64,000 nucleotides of DNA, taken from NCBI RefSeq assembly GCF_002950945.1, contig NZ_CP012673.1:14251501-14315500 (forward strand), in the 5' to 3' direction. A program made the position numbers and the translations under genes. The stretch comes from Sorangium cellulosum. GTDB lineage: Bacteria > Myxococcota_A > Polyangia > Polyangiales > Polyangiaceae. How positions within the stretch are numbered: position 1 is the first letter of the stretch; every line of letters starts with the position of its first letter. Of this stretch, positions 27,301 through 36,300 are shown piece after piece. The notes beneath the pieces are model-generated. The model had not been told where the DNA came from and searched no databases. It was given only the letters and a program-made list of their open reading frames with translations.

Positions 27301-27910
27301 TCGGCCGGCGGAGCCCTCGCCCGAGCAGCGCGCGGGCGAGCTGTCGGCGTATGTCGCGGAGCGCTGGCAGGAGCGGCCGGTCAGGGTGGTCGTGGTCGAT
27401 CGGCTCTCCGGATCACCCGCGCCCGCGCCCGCGTCCGCCCCGTCGATTCGTGCGCTCGAGCAGGGCGGAGATCCCGCGGCGGCCGCCCCCGCCGCGAGCG
27501 ACGGCCTCGACGGCGCGCTCGCGCGCATCTGGGCCGAGGCGCTCGGCCGATCGCAGGTGGGCCACGAGGACAGGTTCTTCGATATCGGGGGCGACTCGCT
27601 CCTGCTCGTCGGCGTGGCGAGGGCCATCCGGGAGCGCCTGGGATACGACGTCGCCCTGGTGCACCTCTTCGAGCACCCGACCGTGGCCCGACAGGCGGCC
27701 TACCTGAGGACGCTCGGACCCAGGGGCCCCATGGCGGTCGGAGATGAGGTGAACGCAGCGGGCGCGCCGGCGCCGCGGGCGGCGCGGACCGAGGGCGACG
27801 CCCGGCTCGACGCCGTGGCGGAGCGCGCGCAGCGGCAACGCGAGCGCGGCCTCGGGCGGCGCGCGGCGACCGGAGCGCAGGAGTCGCGCAAGAACAGGCA
27901 GGAGGGCTGA
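21371..27910 (+). CDS. NRPS-1: FAAL-ACP-Cy-A(Cys)-Ox-PCP
   Basis: This 2179-residue protein starts the assembly line. Residues 30-600 are a fatty acyl-AMP ligase ('YTSGSTSSPKGVMVSH', 'GYGLAE', 'GRNYYPQDIE'). An ACP carries Ser664 ('YGLDSLKAV'). A heterocyclisation domain follows ('FPPTEVQRAYLVGRE', DxxxxD at Asp858/Asp863, 'QTPQVWLDHQ'). The A domain has 'FTSGSTGKPKG', 'FDLSVYD' at 1370 and Lys1664 in 'NGKVDR'; its pocket code read by eye is DLYNLSLIWK, the cysteine code. An McbC-like FMN oxidase (about 1725-1985) should turn the thiazoline into a thiazole. A PCP has Ser2076. GTG 21371 has AAGGA seven bases upstream. The Ox domain is flanked by fragments of a second A-domain C-terminal part. 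The PKS gene starts three bases after the stop. Confidence 0.9.
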   Translation: MIRGMTSPGHDARLAARGEPPCARTDASSLPELLALRALRAQRALPATERAGAPAYVYLAEGEAEAEALSFGALDARARAIAAFLRRLYPARSRVLLLFAPGLEFVEAFFGCLYADMVAVPTSLPRPSKAESRFDAIIADCTPACALTGGSGLRERSRSTSHAGLPVHALGEISLAEGEPRAGEPRRAPEDVAYLQYTSGSTSSPKGVMVSHRNVLQNCRMLAAGFGMEEGETFVTWLPHFHDMGLIHGLLLPLYLAGRCYVMPPAAFLFRPLRWLEVLSRYRGHHSAAPNFAFDLCVASSTAEQRARLDLSAWRSVINGAEPIRARTLARFSDAFAPCGFRAEIMRPGYGLAEATLGVTGAPRRPSPRVVQVSAALLQEGRARACAAAAPDAQALVSCGRPLPDTHVAIVDPTSGEPAPEAQVGEVWVAGEAVVSGYWRDEQATSASFGARLRGGGDLRFLRTGDLGFMHEGELFVTGRLKDVIIVRGRNYYPQDIELAVSGAHEAFAPDGGAAFAVSAEDGIRLPVEDPEAVVVCQELRRGQRGLDLEQLARAARRAVAQQFGLPVVAVALLAPRRIPKTTSGKIQRRACKAAFLRSELETLGVFYDEQGRDAEPGAEASAAPVDDGPSCTSRLEALVRDVLQVGAEALRRDVPLADYGLDSLKAVQLANRVARLSGAEISPVRLFEGTTLAELEVLLEQHHAPDGREATAAAVGPELADAHAPFPPTEVQRAYLVGREETLDLGGVGCHVYLEFERDELDVERFERAWNRLIERHEMLRAVFTAGGLQRVERAAPRFELKVWDHRADTPAGAERAIEEVRSRLSHRVFAPGEWPLFDVGVSLLPGGRRRVHLNVDLLAIDAWSVGILSRDLELLYEDPDRRLRPLGVSFRDCVLDDLRHRQTPAHERSLAHWRELVSRLPGAPELPLAQSPREVTPPRFVRRKGRLARPAWEQLKERARAHRLTPSGAVLAAFAQVIGKWSARPEFALTLTSFERPPLHEDVYEVVGDFTRVALVGFDLDRYGAFCEAARAAQGQIWSALEHRRAGAIQALRERGAPNVPVVFTSLLGQGGPRSRAPFAWIGREISGISQTPQVWLDHQVAEDEGELTFSWDVVDGLFPGGMVEGMLEVYQDLLAQLAQGGEAWQRAAKVALPPSQGAARAAANQTQRPAPEELLHTLFARSAAEHPEAPAVIAPDGTVTYGELDRRSNALGRALRARGARPDALIAIAAEKGVEQALGALAILKSGAAYLPVDPTWPRERVWGILEQGGVEIVLTQARFAEPSRWPAGVVVLPLDAPDGWAADDAPLDVVQRADDLAYVIFTSGSTGKPKGVAIAHRGAVGTLADVNERLGVHASDRVLSLSSLAFDLSVYDLFGLWAAGGAVVLPDPAHTRDPAHWDEMMTRHGVTLWNTVPALMQMLVEHRAHRANARAPLRAALLSGDWIPVSLPDRLREVFPGALVLSLGGATEASIWSIAYPITHVDPRWRSIPYGKPLANQQFHVLDRRMEACPDWVPGRLYIGGAGLARGYWRDEARTRERFVTHPDTGERLYWTGDLGRYLPDGNIEFLGREDLQVKIQGHRIELEEIEATLLQAPGVGSAVVSVGSTASGGKRLIACVAPAPGRAVDTAALRAFVASKLPEYMVPSVVAQLPRLPLTSNGKVDRAAVPEAVSERSLEDLLRAHAAVRDVRLERAADGSGELVVYVVVQESAPAPAASLQRDPIEKTMHMLSKPALRGDLGGAAIPLGPGQLTDDQRSAFARRRSYRHFRSEPVAFARLAGLLSQLAQVTLPGYPIPKQSYASAGGLYPVQVYLYAKPGRVEQIPGGTFYYHPERHQLLPIEIGAHIDRSVHASVNAQAFESSAFSVYLVADLGAIEPVYGRLARDFCLMEAGIIAHLLESSAPDHDLGLCQTGGLDFAPVARLFKLGPRHEHLHGLVGGAISPADTTIDALARASEALRVMVDLAARAAADRPGRPAEPSPEQRAGELSAYVAERWQERPVRVVVVDRLSGSPAPAPASAPSIRALEQGGDPAAAAPAASDGLDGALARIWAEALGRSQVGHEDRFFDIGGDSLLLVGVARAIRERLGYDVALVHLFEHPTVARQAAYLRTLGPRGPMAVGDEVNAAGAPAPRAARTEGDARLDAVAERAQRQRERGLGRRAATGAQESRKNRQEG

Positions 27911-27913
27911 TCG

Positions 27914-30900
27914 ATGCGGGAGCTCGGAGAGCTACGCGACGCCATCGCGATCATCGGGCTGAGCGGGCGGTTCCCGCAAGCGAAGGATCCCGAGGCGTTC
28001 TGGAGGAACCTCTGCGAAGGCAAGGAGTCCATCGCCCGCTTCACCGCGGAGGAGCTGCTCGCCGCGGGCGTCCCGCGCGCGCGGGTAGGGGATCCGAGCT
28101 ACGTCCGGGCGCGGCCCTGCCTGGAGGATCCCGAGTGGTTCGACGCGGACTTCTTCGGGTACAGCGACCGGGAAGCGCGGTGGATGGATCCGCAGCAGCG
28201 GATATTCCTCGAGTGCGCGCACGAGGCGCTCGAGCACGCAGGGGTTGACCCGGAGCGGTACGCCGGCTGGATCGGCGTCTTCGCCGGCGCGGGCATGAAC
28301 ACCTACCTGCTCGAGCACCAGCGCGCGCTGCCGACCGAGCTCGATTCGGCGGAGGGGCTCGAGCTCCTGATCGCGAGCGAGAAGGACTACCTGGCGACGC
28401 GCGTCTCGTACAAGCTCGACCTCAAAGGTCCGAGCCTCACCGTGCAGACGGCGTGCTCGACCGGGCTCGTGGCCGTCCACCAGGCGTGCCAGAGCCTTCG
28501 CGCCCTCGAGTGCGACATGGCGATCGCGGGGGCGGTCTCCGTGATGTTCCCCGAGCGGCGCGGGTATCTGTACGAGACCGGAGGGCCCTGCTCCCCCGAC
28601 GGTCGCTGCCGCCCGTTCGACGCCAGGGCGGCGGGCACCGTGTTCGGAGACGCGGCCGGCGCCGTGCTGCTCAAGCGGCTGGAAGACGCGCTTGAACAGG
28701 GGGATTTCATTCACGCCATCCTCCTCGGCTCCGCGACGAACAACGACGGTTCCGCGAAGGTCGGTTATACCGCCCCGAGCGTCGAGGGGCAGGCCTCGGT
28801 GATCACCCTGGCGCACGAGCTGGCCGGCGTCCGCCCGGCCACCATCGACTATGTGGAGGCGCACGGGACCGGGACGTCGCTGGGGGATCCCATCGAGGTG
28901 CGCGCCCTGGAGCAGGCGTTTCGACGGGATCCCGGCCCGCTCGGGCGGTGCGCCCTGGGATCGGTCAAGGCGAACATCGGGCACGCGAGCACGGCGGCCG
29001 GGATCGTCGGCCTCATCAAGACCGTGCTGGCGCTCCGGAACGAGCAGATCCCGCCCACGATCCATTACGAGCGGCCGAACCCGGAGATCGCGCTCGATCA
29101 CACGCCGTTTTACGTGAACGCGGAGCTCCGCGCGTGGCCGAGGCGCGACAGCCCCCGGCGGGCCGGCGTGAGCTCGTTCGGGATCGGCGGGACGAACGCT
29201 CATGTCGTCCTGCAGGAAGGCCCGCCGTACCAGGCGGCGCCCGGCGGCGAGAGCGAGGTCCTGTTGCTGTCGGCCAGGAGCGAAGAGGCCCTCTCGCAGG
29301 TGCGGTCTCGCCTCGCGGATCACCTCGAGCGCCACGGAGAGCTCTCCTTGCGCGACGTGGCGTTCACGCTCGCCGAGGGGAAGCGGCGGTTTCTGCTCCG
29401 CGATTCCGTCGTGGCCTCCTCGTTGCCGGACGCCGTGGCGCGGCTGCGGGAGCCCAGGGACGGGCGGGCGGCGCGGGCGGACGGCGCCGGCGTGGTGATG
29501 CTCTTCACGGGGCAGGGGAGCCAGCACCCGGGGATGGGCCGGGCGCTCTACGAGGAGCACGCCCTCGTCCGGGAGACGGTCGATGCGTGCGCCGGCGCGC
29601 TGGTGCCGTTGCTCGGCCTCGACGTGCGCCGCGTCCTGTTCGACGGCTCGGCCGAGGAGCTCCGCGACACGGGGGTGGCCCAGCCGGCGCTGTTCGTCGT
29701 CGAGTACGCCGTGGCGCGCTGGCTCGAGTCGTGGGGAGCGCGCCCGGCGGCGCTCCTCGGCCACAGCGTGGGCGAGCTCGTGGCGGCCTGCGTGGGCGGG
29801 GTGCTCTCGCTGGAGGACGCGCTGCGGGCGGTCGCGGCGCGGGCGCGGCTCATGCGATCGCTGCCTCCCGGGGCGATGCTCGCCGTGCCGCTCTCCGAGC
29901 GGGCGGTGCTCGAGGGGCTGCCCGAGGAGCTGTCGCTGGCCGCGGTGAACGGGCCAGCGCTCTGCGTCGTGTCCGGCAGCGAGGCGGCCGTCGCGCGCTA
30001 CGAGGCGCAGCTGCGCGCGCTCGGGGTGCACGGACGCCGCCTGCACACCGCGCACGCGTTCCACTCCCGCGCGACCGAGCCGATCGTGCGCGAGTTCCGC
30101 GAGGTGATGGCGGGGCTCACGCTGCGCGAGCCCCGGATCCCCATCCTCTCCAACGTCACGGGCGCGTGGATGACGGGCGAGATGGCGCAGAGCCCCCAGT
30201 ACTGGGCGGATCACCTGCGGCGCACGGTCCGGTTCGCGGACGGCGTGACGACGCTCCTGGAGCGCGGGGAGCCGCGCCTGTTCGTGGAGGTCGGGCCGGG
30301 CTCGACCCTGTGCTCGCTCGTGCGAGCCCAGCTGAGGGGCGCGGAGGGAAGCGCGGCGATCCCCGTCCTGCCCGGGCCAGGCGACGCCGGCAAGCACCGG
30401 CAGGTGCTGCTCGAAGCGATGGGCGCGCTGTGGGCGCGCGGCGCCGACCTGCGCTGGAAGGACGTGTTCCCACGCGCGCAGGCGCGCCGCGTCCCGTTGC
30501 CGACCTACCCCTTCGAGCGCCGGCGCCACGCCGTGGACGCGGCGGCCCCGGAGCAGCCCACGATCGCGGCGGCGACGGGAGCGCCCGAGAGCGCGGCCGG
30601 AGCGCGGCTGTTCCGGCTGCGGTGGTCGCGCCTCCTGGAAGCGGCGCCGGCGTCCGAGTCGGCGCGCGAGCAGCCATGGCTGCTCCTCACCGAGGATCAC
30701 GAGGGCGCGCGCGCGCTGGAGGAGCAGCTCCGCCGTTCGGGTGTCCAGGTGATCACCGCGCGGCCCGGCCCGGCGTTCGCGGAGCCGAGCGCCGGCGCGT
30801 TCGTGGTGCGCCCCGACAGCGAGGGCGACCTCCGGGCGCTCGTCGCGGCCCTCGGCGCGCGAGGCGTGTCCCCCCGGCGCATCGTCCACCTCTGGAGCGC

Positions 30901-33322
30901 GTTGCGAGGCCCTGGCAGGAGCGCCGAGGAAGCCCTGCGCCAGGGGCTGCTCAGCGTGTGCGCCCTCGCGCGCAGCCTCGGCGACGCCCCGCGCACGGAA
31001 GGGGTCGAGCTGACCGTCGTGACACGAGGCGCACACGCGATCGCCGGCGAGGCGAGGCCTGCGCCCGACGACGCGGCCCTCATCGGCCTCTGCCGCAGCT
31101 TGCCGAACGAGCTCCCGTCCGTCCGCTGCCGCGTCGTCGACGTGGTCATGCCCCAGGGCGGGGAGGCGAGCGCGCCGTGGGCGCGGGCGCTGGCCCGGGA
31201 GCTGTCGAGCGAGGCCGAGCACGATCTCGTGCTCCTGCGCGCGCAGCAGCGCTGGATTCCGACCTTCGAGGCGATGACGCGCGCAACCGGCCCGTCGCGC
31301 TTGCGAGAGCGGGGCGTCTACGTGATCACGGGCGCCTTCGGCGGCATCGGGCTGCGCCTCGCCGAGCACCTCGCCCGCGCCCATGCGGCGAGGCTCGTGC
31401 TGATGGGCCGGACGCCGCTCCCGCCGCGGCCTGCGTGGCAGGGCTACCGCGAGCGCGACGGCGCGTGGGCCGCGGTCGCCGACACCCTCGACGCCCTGGA
31501 GCGGATCGAGGCAAGCGGGGCAGAGCTCCTCGTCGCCGCCGGGGACGTCGCCGTGGAGCGCGACGTGGATCGGGTGTTCGCCGAGGCGAGGGCCCGCTTC
31601 GGGCGCGTCGACGGCGTCTTCCACTGCGCGGGGATCCCGGGCGCAGGCCCGCTGCGCGAGCGGACCAACGAGGACGTGGTCCGGGTCCTGTCGCCGAAGA
31701 CCACGGGGACATGGAACCTCGCCGCTCGCCTCGCCGAGGAGCCGGAGGCCTTCCTGGTGCTGTGCTCGTCGATCTTTTCCCACCTCGGGGCGATCGGCCA
31801 GGCCGACTACGCCGCCGCGAACGCCTTCCTTGACGCCTTCGCCGCGGTCTACCAGGACATGACCGGCAACCCCGGCTTCGCCGTCGCCTGGGATGGCTGG
31901 GAGCAGGTCGGCATGGCGGCGCGGGCAGGGATCACCGCGGCGGGACCGCTCCGGCCGGGGCCGGCGTCGAAGCGCCGGGGTCCACATCCGCTGATCGACC
32001 GCGTCGAGGGCGGCGCGTCGGGGCCGCGCGTGTTTCACAAGACGTTCAGCCTGGCGCGCGACTGGACGGTCCACGAGCACCGGATGCGCCAGGCCGGCGT
32101 GGTGCCCGGCGCGGCGCTGATCGAGATGGCCCGGGCCGCGGCCGCGCTCACCGGGCTCCGCGCCGTGGCGATCCACGACGTGCGCTTCCACGCCCCCTGC
32201 CGCGTGGAGGACGGCGCGCCGCGGCGCGTTTGCCTCGCGATCGAGCCGCGCGGGGCGCGGACCGAGTTCACCGTCCTCGCCGCGGAGCCCGACGGGCGCG
32301 AGGAGCGGATCGCCTCGGGCTACTGGACCCCGGCCGAGGACGAGGGAGCGCGCGGGCCCGCGGCCATCACGTCGATCCGCGAGCGCTGCGCTCCGGCGGC
32401 GCCGCGGCGGCTGTTCGAGGCCGTGAACGCGACCGGCGAGGTGCAGTGGGGGCCTCGCTGGGACAACGTCGCGTCGCTGCGCGCCGGGGACGACGAGGTG
32501 CTCGCCGAGCTCCGGCTCCGACCGGAGCTCGCCGGCGACCTGTCCGAGTACGGGTTGCATCCGGCGCTGCTCGACGTGGCGACGGCGATCACCGCCGAGC
32601 TCGACCCCGGGGCGATGGTCCTCCCCGTGGGGTACGGCCGCATCGTGTGCCTTTCGTCGATCCCGGAGAGGCTGTTCAGCCATGTTCGCCTGCGCCGGCA
32701 GGAGACGGTGCCCGGGCGCACGCTCGTCGCCGACGTGACGCTGCTCGACGAGCAGGGGCGGGTCATCGCCGAGATCGCGCGCTTCGTGCTCGAGCGCGTC
32801 GAGCGCGAGGCCGAAGGCGCCCGGCCCGATCGGGCGCGCAGGACGGCGCGCGGCATCGATCCCGAGGACGGGATCCGGGCCATCGAGCAGATCCTCACGT
32901 TCGCCGGGCCCGAGCAGATCGTCGTGTCGCCTCACGCGTTCGCCTCGCTCGCCGAGCAGCAGCGCCGCGCCCGGCGGGAGCCGTCGGCGGGCGCGGCGGG
33001 CGCGGCGCGCGCGCTCCGGGACGACGAGCGGCCTCGCGACGAGATCGAGCGAGCGCTCTCTGCGCAGTGGGAGGAGCTGCTCGGCCGCCGGCCGATCGGC
33101 ATTCACGACCCGTTCTTCGAGCTCGGCGGGCACTCGCTCCTGGCGGTCCAGGCCCTCTCGCGCATCAAGGAGTCGTTCGACGTCGAGCTGCCGAAGCAGG
33201 ACATCTTCGAGGGGGCGACCGTCGCGCGGCTCGCCGAGAAGATCACGAACGCCCTCGCCGAACGGCTCGAGCTGCTCGAGCAGCTGACGAGCGGCGCTGC
33301 CGGCGCCGACGAGCCGTCCTGA
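27914..33322 (+). CDS. PKS module: KS-AT-KR-DH-ACP
   Basis: This type I polyketide synthase module has 1802 residues. The KS triad is Cys181 ('TACSTG'), His317 ('HGTGT') and His357 ('KANIGH'). The AT has Ser618 in 'GHSVGE' and the malonyl-type 'HAFH' at 714-717. After a structural KR half, the catalytic KR starts near 1137 ('GAFGGIG') with Ser and Tyr1299 in 'SSIFSHLG' and 'YAAAN'. A DH-fold domain then follows the KR: His1389 and Asp1554 ('LHPALLD') are present, but the usual HxxxGxxxxP reads HxxxQxxxxP. The ACP has Ser1741 ('GGHSLL'). Placing the DH after the KR is unusual for a cis-AT module. ATG 27914 has AGGAGGG upstream. It would add one malonate-derived unit to the thiazole. Confidence 0.9.
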   Translation: MRELGELRDAIAIIGLSGRFPQAKDPEAFWRNLCEGKESIARFTAEELLAAGVPRARVGDPSYVRARPCLEDPEWFDADFFGYSDREARWMDPQQRIFLECAHEALEHAGVDPERYAGWIGVFAGAGMNTYLLEHQRALPTELDSAEGLELLIASEKDYLATRVSYKLDLKGPSLTVQTACSTGLVAVHQACQSLRALECDMAIAGAVSVMFPERRGYLYETGGPCSPDGRCRPFDARAAGTVFGDAAGAVLLKRLEDALEQGDFIHAILLGSATNNDGSAKVGYTAPSVEGQASVITLAHELAGVRPATIDYVEAHGTGTSLGDPIEVRALEQAFRRDPGPLGRCALGSVKANIGHASTAAGIVGLIKTVLALRNEQIPPTIHYERPNPEIALDHTPFYVNAELRAWPRRDSPRRAGVSSFGIGGTNAHVVLQEGPPYQAAPGGESEVLLLSARSEEALSQVRSRLADHLERHGELSLRDVAFTLAEGKRRFLLRDSVVASSLPDAVARLREPRDGRAARADGAGVVMLFTGQGSQHPGMGRALYEEHALVRETVDACAGALVPLLGLDVRRVLFDGSAEELRDTGVAQPALFVVEYAVARWLESWGARPAALLGHSVGELVAACVGGVLSLEDALRAVAARARLMRSLPPGAMLAVPLSERAVLEGLPEELSLAAVNGPALCVVSGSEAAVARYEAQLRALGVHGRRLHTAHAFHSRATEPIVREFREVMAGLTLREPRIPILSNVTGAWMTGEMAQSPQYWADHLRRTVRFADGVTTLLERGEPRLFVEVGPGSTLCSLVRAQLRGAEGSAAIPVLPGPGDAGKHRQVLLEAMGALWARGADLRWKDVFPRAQARRVPLPTYPFERRRHAVDAAAPEQPTIAAATGAPESAAGARLFRLRWSRLLEAAPASESAREQPWLLLTEDHEGARALEEQLRRSGVQVITARPGPAFAEPSAGAFVVRPDSEGDLRALVAALGARGVSPRRIVHLWSALRGPGRSAEEALRQGLLSVCALARSLGDAPRTEGVELTVVTRGAHAIAGEARPAPDDAALIGLCRSLPNELPSVRCRVVDVVMPQGGEASAPWARALARELSSEAEHDLVLLRAQQRWIPTFEAMTRATGPSRLRERGVYVITGAFGGIGLRLAEHLARAHAARLVLMGRTPLPPRPAWQGYRERDGAWAAVADTLDALERIEASGAELLVAAGDVAVERDVDRVFAEARARFGRVDGVFHCAGIPGAGPLRERTNEDVVRVLSPKTTGTWNLAARLAEEPEAFLVLCSSIFSHLGAIGQADYAAANAFLDAFAAVYQDMTGNPGFAVAWDGWEQVGMAARAGITAAGPLRPGPASKRRGPHPLIDRVEGGASGPRVFHKTFSLARDWTVHEHRMRQAGVVPGAALIEMARAAAALTGLRAVAIHDVRFHAPCRVEDGAPRRVCLAIEPRGARTEFTVLAAEPDGREERIASGYWTPAEDEGARGPAAITSIRERCAPAAPRRLFEAVNATGEVQWGPRWDNVASLRAGDDEVLAELRLRPELAGDLSEYGLHPALLDVATAITAELDPGAMVLPVGYGRIVCLSSIPERLFSHVRLRRQETVPGRTLVADVTLLDEQGRVIAEIARFVLERVEREAEGARPDRARRTARGIDPEDGIRAIEQILTFAGPEQIVVSPHAFASLAEQQRRARREPSAGAAGAARALRDDERPRDEIERALSAQWEELLGRRPIGIHDPFFELGGHSLLAVQALSRIKESFDVELPKQDIFEGATVARLAEKITNALAERLELLEQLTSGAAGADEPS

Positions 33323-33353
33323 ATCAGGGAACGTACCGGGAGAGGAACGTCCA

Positions 33354-36300
33354 GTGACCGAGCTGCAGCAGCGGATCAAGGGGCTGTCGTCCGAGGAGCT
33401 CAAGGCGCTCGTCGCGACGTTGAAGCAAAAACGTCCTGCGGCGGGCGGAGCTCCGGGGCCGCAGCGGACCGGGCCGCGAACGACCTTTCCGCTGTCGTTC
33501 GCGCAGCAGCGGCTCTGGTTCCTGTACCGGTACGAGCCCGACAGCGCGGCGTACAACCTCCATGCGGCGGTGCGCTTGCGCGGCGGGCTCGACGCGACCG
33601 CGCTCGAGCGGGCGATCTCGCTGCTCGTGGGGCGGCACGAGATCCTGCGGACGCGCTTCGACGAGAGCGCCGAGGACGTGGTCCAGGAGGTGCTGCCGCA
33701 GGTCGACCTCTCCGTGGCGCTCACCGACCTGTCCGCCATGGATCCAGCGGCCCGCGAGGCGGAGCTCGGCGCGCGGTGCGCGCAGCTGGCCCACCTGCCG
33801 TTCGTCCTCGAGCGCGGCGCCCTCGTGCGGGCGGCCCTCTTTCGCATGGCCGCGGAGGAGCATGTCCTGCTGCTCGTGACACACCACATCGTCAGCGATC
33901 ACTGGACGTGGGGCGTGTTGATCCGGGAGCTCGGCGCCCTGTACAACGCCCTGATCGCGGGGCGCGTCCCGGAGCTCCCCGAGCTGCCCGTCCGGTACGG
34001 CGACTATGCCCTGTGGCAGCGCGGCCAGTGGGGCCAGGAGCGCCTCCAGAAGGAGATCGGCTACTGGAAGGGGCGGCTGCGCGGCGCCCCGAGCCAGCTC
34101 GACCTCCCGCTCGACGCGCCGCGCCCCGCCGCGCAGACGCACCGCGGCGCGAGGACGTCGCACACGCTGCCACGGTCGCTGTCCGATGCCCTCAAGGCCC
34201 TGTGCCAGCGGGAGGGCGTCACCTTGTTCATGGCCCTCATCGCGGCGTACCAGGCGCTCCTCGCCCGGTACACGCGCCAGCCGGACGTCGTGGTCGGGTC
34301 GCCCGTCGCCGGGCGGACGCGGCGCGAGCTCGAGCCGCTCGCGGGGATGTTCGTCAACAACCTCGCGCTCCGCGCCGACCTCTCGGACAACCCCACGTTC
34401 GTGGAGCTCCTGCGCCGGACCCGGCGCGACACGCTCGACGCCTTCGCGCATGACGAGCTGCCGTTCGCGTTGCTCGTCGAGGCGCTGCAGCCCGAGAGGA
34501 GCGCGTCGCACCCGCCGCTGTTCCAGACGATGTTCATCGTCCAGAACGCGGCGGCCGAGCTGCCGGCCTTCACGGGGCTCACGCTCGAGCCGGTCGACGT
34601 CCCGGTGATGACGTCGAAGTACGACTGGACGATCGAGGCGTGGGATCGCCCGCAGGGCATCCGGCTCGACCTGGAGTACAACACCGACCTCTTCCGCCGC
34701 GAGACCGCCGACCGGCTGCTGAAGAGCTACGAGGCGCTGCTGCGCGTGTCGGTGTCTCGACCCGACGCGGCCGTGCTCGGCCTCCCGATCCTGCACGAGG
34801 ACGACGCGCGGCTCCTCGACCGGTGGAACGGCACCGCGCGCCCTTTCCCGGAGGACCTGTGCGTCCACGAGCTCTTCGAGCGGCAGGCGCGGCGTGGACC
34901 GGATCGCGTCGCGCTCGTGTGCGCCGGGCGGGAGATCACCTACGGAGAGCTCGACCGCGCCTCGACCCGGCTCGCGCGGCGGCTGCGCGCGGAGGGCGTC
35001 GGCCCGGACGCCCCCGTCGCGATCTGCATGGAGCGATCGCCCGAGCTCGTCGTCGCATTGCTCGCCGTCCTCAAGGCAGGCGGCGCCTACGTGCCCCTGG
35101 ATCCAGCGCTGCCGGGCGAACGTATCGATTTCATCCTCCGCGATCTGGGCAGCGCGGTCGTGCTCACCGGGCGCGCGCTCGGCCTCGATCTCGGGGCGCC
35201 GCCGGGGCGTGTCCTGGTCTTCGAGGACATCGCCGGGGAAACCGGCCCCGACGAGGGGCCCGTCTCGGCTCCGACGGACAGCCGGAGCCTCGTGTACATC
35301 ATCTACACGTCGGGATCGACCGGCCGCCCGAAGGGCGTGCAGATCGAGCACCGCAGCGTGGTGAACTTCCTCGTCGCGATGCAGGAGCGGCCCGGGCTCG
35401 GTCCGGACGACGTGCTGCTCTCGGTCACCACGGCGTCGTTCGATATCTTCGTCCTGGAGCTGTTCTTGCCCCTCTGCGTCGGCGCGAGGACGGTCCTCGT
35501 CTCCGCGGCCGAGGCGCGGGACGGCGCCGCGCTCTCGCGAGCGCTGGAGCGCTCACGCGCCACCGTCATGCAGGCGACGCCGAGCACCTGGCGGCTGCTG
35601 GTCGAGGCAGGGTGGACCGGCGACCGGCGCCTCCGGGCGCTCGCGGGCGGCGAGGCGCTGCCCCGGGATCTCGCCGAGCAGCTGGCGCCGCGCGTGGGGT
35701 GCCTCTGGAACATGTACGGTCCGACGGAGACGACCGTGTGGTCCGCCGTGGGGCGCGTCGACAGCCCGGACCGGATCACGCTGGGATCCCCGATCGCCAA
35801 CACGCGCCTCTACATCCTCGACGAGCGGGGAGAGCGGCTCCCGATCGGCGTGGCCGGGGAGCTGTACATCGGCGGCGCGGGCCTGGCCCGCGGGTACCAC
35901 GACCGCCCCGACCTCACCCGCGAGAGGTTCCTGGCCGATCCGTTCTCCGGCGAGCCGGGCGCGCGGATGTACCGCACCGGCGATCTCGCCCGGATCGCGC
36001 ACGATGGCCTGATCGAGTACCTCGGCCGGCTCGATCATCAGGTCAAGATCCGCGGCTTCCGCGTCGAGCTCGGCGAGATCGAGGTGACCGTGGCGCGGCA
36101 CCCCGGCGTGAAGGAGTGCGTCTGCGTCGCGCGCCGGGACACGGTCGGCGAGAGCGCGCTCGTGGTCTACTACGTGCCGGCTTACGTGCCGGCTTGCGTG
36201 CCGGCGGCAGAGGAGACGACCGCCGACGCGCTCAGGGCACACGCGCGCGTGTTCCTCCCCGAGTACATGGTCCCGGCGCATTTCGTCGCGCTGCCCCGGC

